Positions 42,415 to 45,175 of a DNA stretch of 45,175 nucleotides are shown piece by piece; position 1 is the first letter of the stretch, and each line of letters begins with the position of its first letter. The stretch covers positions 1 to 45,175 of the forward strand of contig JAIDSL010000172.1 of NCBI GenBank assembly GCA_029061255.1, written 5' to 3'. The DNA is from Muribaculaceae bacterium. GTDB taxonomy: Bacteria; Bacteroidota; Bacteroidia; Bacteroidales; Muribaculaceae. The notes below the pieces were generated by a model that worked only from the letters and a program-made list of their open reading frames with translations, was not told the DNA's origin and did no database searches. Position numbers and translations under genes: made by a program.

Positions 42415-43344
42415 ATGAAAATCAAACAGATTCTTTTGGCGACGATCATGCTGATCGCCGCTATTCCCTGCATGCGTAGCGCCGAATATATGCGCGAGAT
42501 AACTGTAGCTGCCGACGGCAGCGGCGACTTCAAGACCATCACCGAGGCCCTTGAGGCAATACGCGCCTACATGGACTATCGCGTCACAGTCAACATAAAG
42601 AATGGCGAATACCACGAAAAGGTGATAATACCCTCTTGGCTGGAGAATGTAGACTTTATTGGTGAAGACCCTGAAAAGACCATCATAACCTATAATGACT
42701 ACGCAAAACTCGACAACATGGGCACTTTCCGCACCTACACCATGCGCGTTGACGGCTGCGACATGACTTTCAAAAATCTTACCATCCGCAACAATGCCGG
42801 ACGGGTAGGTCAGGCGGTTGCACTTCATACCGAGGGCGACAACCTGAAGTTTGAGAACTGCCGTTTCCTCGGCGACCAAGATACGCTATTCCTCGCAGGC
42901 CATGATTCCGACCTGGAATTTGACAACTGCTATATCGAGGGTACTACCGACTTCATCTTCGGGCCCGCCACCGCATGGTTTGAAGACTGCGATATACACA
43001 GCAAAGCCGATTCCTACATCACTGCAGCCTCAACGCCTGAGGATGTGGAAATCGGCTTTGTATTCAAGAATTGCCGGCTGACAGCCGATCCTGATGTAAA
43101 GAAAGTATATCTCGGACGTCCTTGGCGACCATATGCCTATACTGCCTTCATTGATTGCGAAATGGGCGACCACATCACAGCAGCCGGATGGGACAACTGG
43201 AGAAATCCGGAAAATGAGAAGACAGCCCGCTACTTCGAAAGCGGCAGCAAAGGACCCGGCGCAAATGCATCCGCAAGAGTCAACTGGGCTCGCAAGCCTC
43301 AGTCTTCCCAATCATCAGTTCGGAAAGGTATAAGCGGCAGATAA
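42415..43344 (+). CDS. Secreted pectinesterase (CE8)
   Basis: Removes methyl esters from homogalacturonan, preparing pectin for lyases and hydrolases. The 309-residue protein begins with a signal peptide (about 1-22, QILLATIMLIAAIPCMRSA, cleavage likely after SA). The right-handed beta-helix carries the CE8 motifs GQAVALHTEG, CRFLGDQDTLF (Asp156), IEGTTDFIFGPA (Asp179) and YLGRPW (Arg235, Trp237), all conserved. The last 46 bases overlap the 3' end of the convergent esterase gene. No SusC/SusD pair is in the window, so a larger pectin locus could not be confirmed. Confidence 0.94.
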   Translation: MKIKQILLATIMLIAAIPCMRSAEYMREITVAADGSGDFKTITEALEAIRAYMDYRVTVNIKNGEYHEKVIIPSWLENVDFIGEDPEKTIITYNDYAKLDNMGTFRTYTMRVDGCDMTFKNLTIRNNAGRVGQAVALHTEGDNLKFENCRFLGDQDTLFLAGHDSDLEFDNCYIEGTTDFIFGPATAWFEDCDIHSKADSYITAASTPEDVEIGFVFKNCRLTADPDVKKVYLGRPWRPYAYTAFIDCEMGDHITAAGWDNWRNPENEKTARYFESGSKGPGANASARVNWARKPQSSQSSVRKGISGR

Positions 43345-44735
43345 TTGCCCCCATGCACATTGCCCGGTTTGAAGTCACCCCACCCGTATCGTGCAGCCAC
43401 AGGCTCAGGAACCTCCTTGCTTGATACGATGAATTCATTGGTGCGCCAATCAAGAGTTACGGAGTCGGCGGGATGGAACACTCGATCTGCTCCCGCCACT
43501 TCGAAGCCCTCGATGTCATAATTGCGGCAGATGCCGTCGCTCTTCGACTCCACGGCTATTCTGACTGCTCCATCTGCTATGCGGTGTCCCTTATAGCGCG
43601 GACATTCTATCGGGAACACTGTGTTTCCGTAAGTCTTGTTTAGGGCGAGCTCTGCAAGCCGCTTGCCGGGAGTAGCCTTGTCGGCAGGATGGATATTGAA
43701 GCGCTCGTAAGTTTTCACCAAGTCGTTGGTGCAGATAATTCCGGAGTTAGGGATAATCTCGGTAGCTTTCCACTGCGCCTCCCTAAGGAGTGGAGACTTA
43801 CCGTCTTGTTCCGGAGAGTCATAATCATATGGAGCGATTTCTACAGTATAGAAAGGAATGTCCCCTTCGCCTAACTCTTTGCGCCAGTGCTCTACCATAT
43901 TTGCAAGACGGGTGGCATAGTTTTCATGAGCACCTACATTCGAGCACCCCTGATACCATATAATACCCTTATATGTATAATCCTTTGCGGGATTGAACAT
44001 GGCGTTATACATCAACAGCGGACGGACATAATGAGTCATTTTCTCAATGTCGGAAGGTTTGAGCGACTCGTCGGGATAGGTCTCAAGTATCTCCCTCGGG
44101 GTCCAGCTCTCAACCCTCGCACCGCCATAGGCACACCTTACGATTCCCACCGGCACATCAAGCACATCGTTGAGTCGTTTTGCGAAGTTCCAGCCCACGG
44201 CACTGTATTCAGCTGCTGTGTCCGGGCCGGGAACAGTCCAAACAGCATCGATAGTCTCCAGCGGTTCGTAGCTTTGTTTAAGAGGAACCGTATAGAACCG
44301 TATCTTATTGGCTCTTTCGCGTGCAGAAGCCACTTCATCATAGCCCCCTTCAACGCAACATCCCGAAAAACCCTTCAATGGCATCTCCATGTTCGACTGT
44401 CCCGAAGCGAGCCACACCTCCCCTATCAATATATTATTGAGGGTGACTGGTGTCCCGTCAGAAATTGTTATGGAATATGGAGTGTATCCCCCCGCAGGAG
44501 TGTCAATGGCGATCTGCCACTTTCCTTTTGAGTCAGACTTTGTAGTGTAAGGAGTATTGTTCCAAGATGGGGTTACCGTCACGGTCTTATTGGGATCGGC
44601 AGAGCCATAAAGACGCGCCTTGCCATTTTGCTGAAGCACCATATTGTCGGTGATCATAGAGCCCGGAGTCACCTTCGCATCCATTGAAAAGAAATTAGCC
44701 GCGAGCAGTGGACATAAAATAAGGAGTTTTTTCAT
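43299..44735 (-). CDS. Sialate O-acetylesterase family protein
   Basis: 478 residues, with signal peptide MKKLLILCPLLAANFFSMDA and an early beta-sandwich (DNMVLQQNGKARLYG). The SGNH-type esterase core follows: GEVWLASGQSNMEM (nucleophile Ser114), GGARVESW, GIIWYQGCSN and the C-terminal NIHPADKATPGKRLAEL (His with the Asp in ADK), typical of DUF303/SASA esterases. They remove acetyl groups from sialic acids or from pectin and other glycans. Beside a pectinesterase, a role on acetylated pectin is plausible (inference). The gene ends inside the convergent pectinesterase. Confidence 0.93.
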   Translation of the reverse strand: MKKLLILCPLLAANFFSMDAKVTPGSMITDNMVLQQNGKARLYGSADPNKTVTVTPSWNNTPYTTKSDSKGKWQIAIDTPAGGYTPYSITISDGTPVTLNNILIGEVWLASGQSNMEMPLKGFSGCCVEGGYDEVASARERANKIRFYTVPLKQSYEPLETIDAVWTVPGPDTAAEYSAVGWNFAKRLNDVLDVPVGIVRCAYGGARVESWTPREILETYPDESLKPSDIEKMTHYVRPLLMYNAMFNPAKDYTYKGIIWYQGCSNVGAHENYATRLANMVEHWRKELGEGDIPFYTVEIAPYDYDSPEQDGKSPLLREAQWKATEIIPNSGIICTNDLVKTYERFNIHPADKATPGKRLAELALNKTYGNTVFPIECPRYKGHRIADGAVRIAVESKSDGICRNYDIEGFEVAGADRVFHPADSVTLDWRTNEFIVSSKEVPEPVAARYGWGDFKPGNVHGGNYLPLIPFRTDDWED

Positions 44736-44827
44736 GATGAACAGAATTAAAGAATTATATGAAGTTGTTTAATCTTATGCACAAAAGGGTGTTCAGTTTT
44801 ATGTTTCGATTTAAGAAGCTTACATGT

Positions 44828-44920
44828 CAGCTCGGAGAGCTGTTATTATGGCTAAACCCCAGGCTTCAGCCTGGGGAAACCTAAAAAAACTCAGTAGCCT
44901 CGGAGAGGCGCTTTATGATA
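44828..44920. repeat. Three-hairpin dispersed element, copy B
   Basis: CAGCTC-GGA-GAGCTG (44828-44842), CCCCAGGCT-TC-AGCCTGGGG (44857-44876), GCCTC-GGA-GAGGC (44897-44909), then GCTTTATG. Same order as 2091-2185 with compensatory changes in the first two stems. Confidence 0.8.
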
Positions 44921-44965
44921 TAGTCATAATTTTTGCACATAGAACTTATCACCCTAATTTGCAAA

Positions 44966-45171
44966 TGAAGTTGTTTAAACTTATTTTTTTATTAAGATTT
45001 CGTCAGGTTTTCGAGCAGGTTTTGTCTCTTGAAGAAGGAATGATGCGGGCATCATGACTGATGAGAGAGGCAAAAAATGCCGAAAAGATGGCGGAAGGTT
45101 AATAAAAAGAATTTTATTTTTAACGCTTCTTGTTGGATATTTGAATTCGTAAATAAGTTTAAACAACTTCA
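44966..45171. repeat. 21-base inverted repeat pair near the right edge
   Basis: The strand starting TGAAGTTGTTTAAAC at 44966-44986 recurs as its exact complement at 45151-45171. Between the arms there is about 165 bases. The start of each arm reads ATGAAGTTGTTTAAACTT, so either could be the first codons of a short peptide. Confidence 0.7.
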
Positions 45172-45175
45172 ATAA

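Larger units (their letters stand above)
44736..45175. other. Intergenic right end with repeats
   Basis: No convincing gene in 440 bases. It contains the second three-hairpin element (44828-44920) and a 21-base inverted repeat that bounds 44966-45171, and the first 14 bases of that repeat (ATGAAGTTGTTTAA) also occur at 44759-44772. Short frames of 63-77 residues across it are not recognised. Confidence 0.6.

Noticed and set aside
1..45175. CRISPR arrays, tRNA or rRNA genes
   Set aside because: No regular 25-40-base repeats with unique spacers, no TTCRA-type T-loop with matching stems, and no rRNA-like sequence were seen by eye.

Overview
The window reads as chromosomal DNA from a Bacteroidales bacterium, most likely a gut Muribaculaceae-type lineage (inference). 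The evidence is Bacteroidota-type promoters (TTTG, about 19 bases, then TAnnTTTG), a MalQ with two N-terminal starch-binding domains, B12-dependent ribonucleotide reductase, a type B L31, a biotin-linked carboxyltransferase, and a pectinesterase next to a sialate-O-acetylesterase. No rRNA, tRNA or CRISPR array was seen.

Left housekeeping block (1-9.7 kb): mutL, nrdJ, malQ, then a DUF1015 gene and a Fur-family regulator on the minus strand.

Defence island (about 10.3-29.2 kb), partly AT-rich. It holds (i) an AAA ATPase plus DUF4276 (Toprim-like) pair; (ii) a 72-residue protein plus a KAP-type NTPase, behind a near copy of the promoter/leader of module (i); (iii) a five-gene cassette of type III-like methyltransferase (Mod), helicase-nuclease (Res), a 73-residue protein, a DndD/Rad50-like ATPase and a HerA/FtsK-like ATPase; (iv) a GIY-YIG/DUF4357 protein, an Abi_C protein and a DUF1016 PD-(D/E)XK nuclease, set among broken genes (two AlbA_2 fragments, a RhuM fragment, an amber-interrupted small gene, a truncated DUF3990 gene between two DUF3791 genes); and (v) an AAA_14/DUF4143 ATPase behind a repeated hairpin motif.

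The most interesting object is about 310 bases of apparently non-coding, highly structured sequence (14080-14392) directly before the Mod gene. It has its own consensus promoter, several strong local hairpins, three long-range helices that would form a pseudoknot, and a terminator-like end. It may be an RNA component or regulator of cassette (iii).

Right housekeeping block (29.4-45.2 kb): PBP1A, a biotin-dependent carboxyltransferase, a YidE/AspT-type transporter, rpmE2, then tilS-clpS-clpA-aat (tRNA modification plus the N-degron pathway), an SDR oxidoreductase, and a pectinesterase convergent with and overlapping a sialate-O-acetylesterase.

The spaces between housekeeping genes are full of small repeats: at least eight tandem arrays with an exact 7-base period but different unit sequences, a 9-base-period array, a REP-like hairpin in four copies, a three-hairpin element in two copies with compensatory changes, and 163-base and about 85-base repeat pairs. 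These look like genome-wide families rather than parts of single genes.
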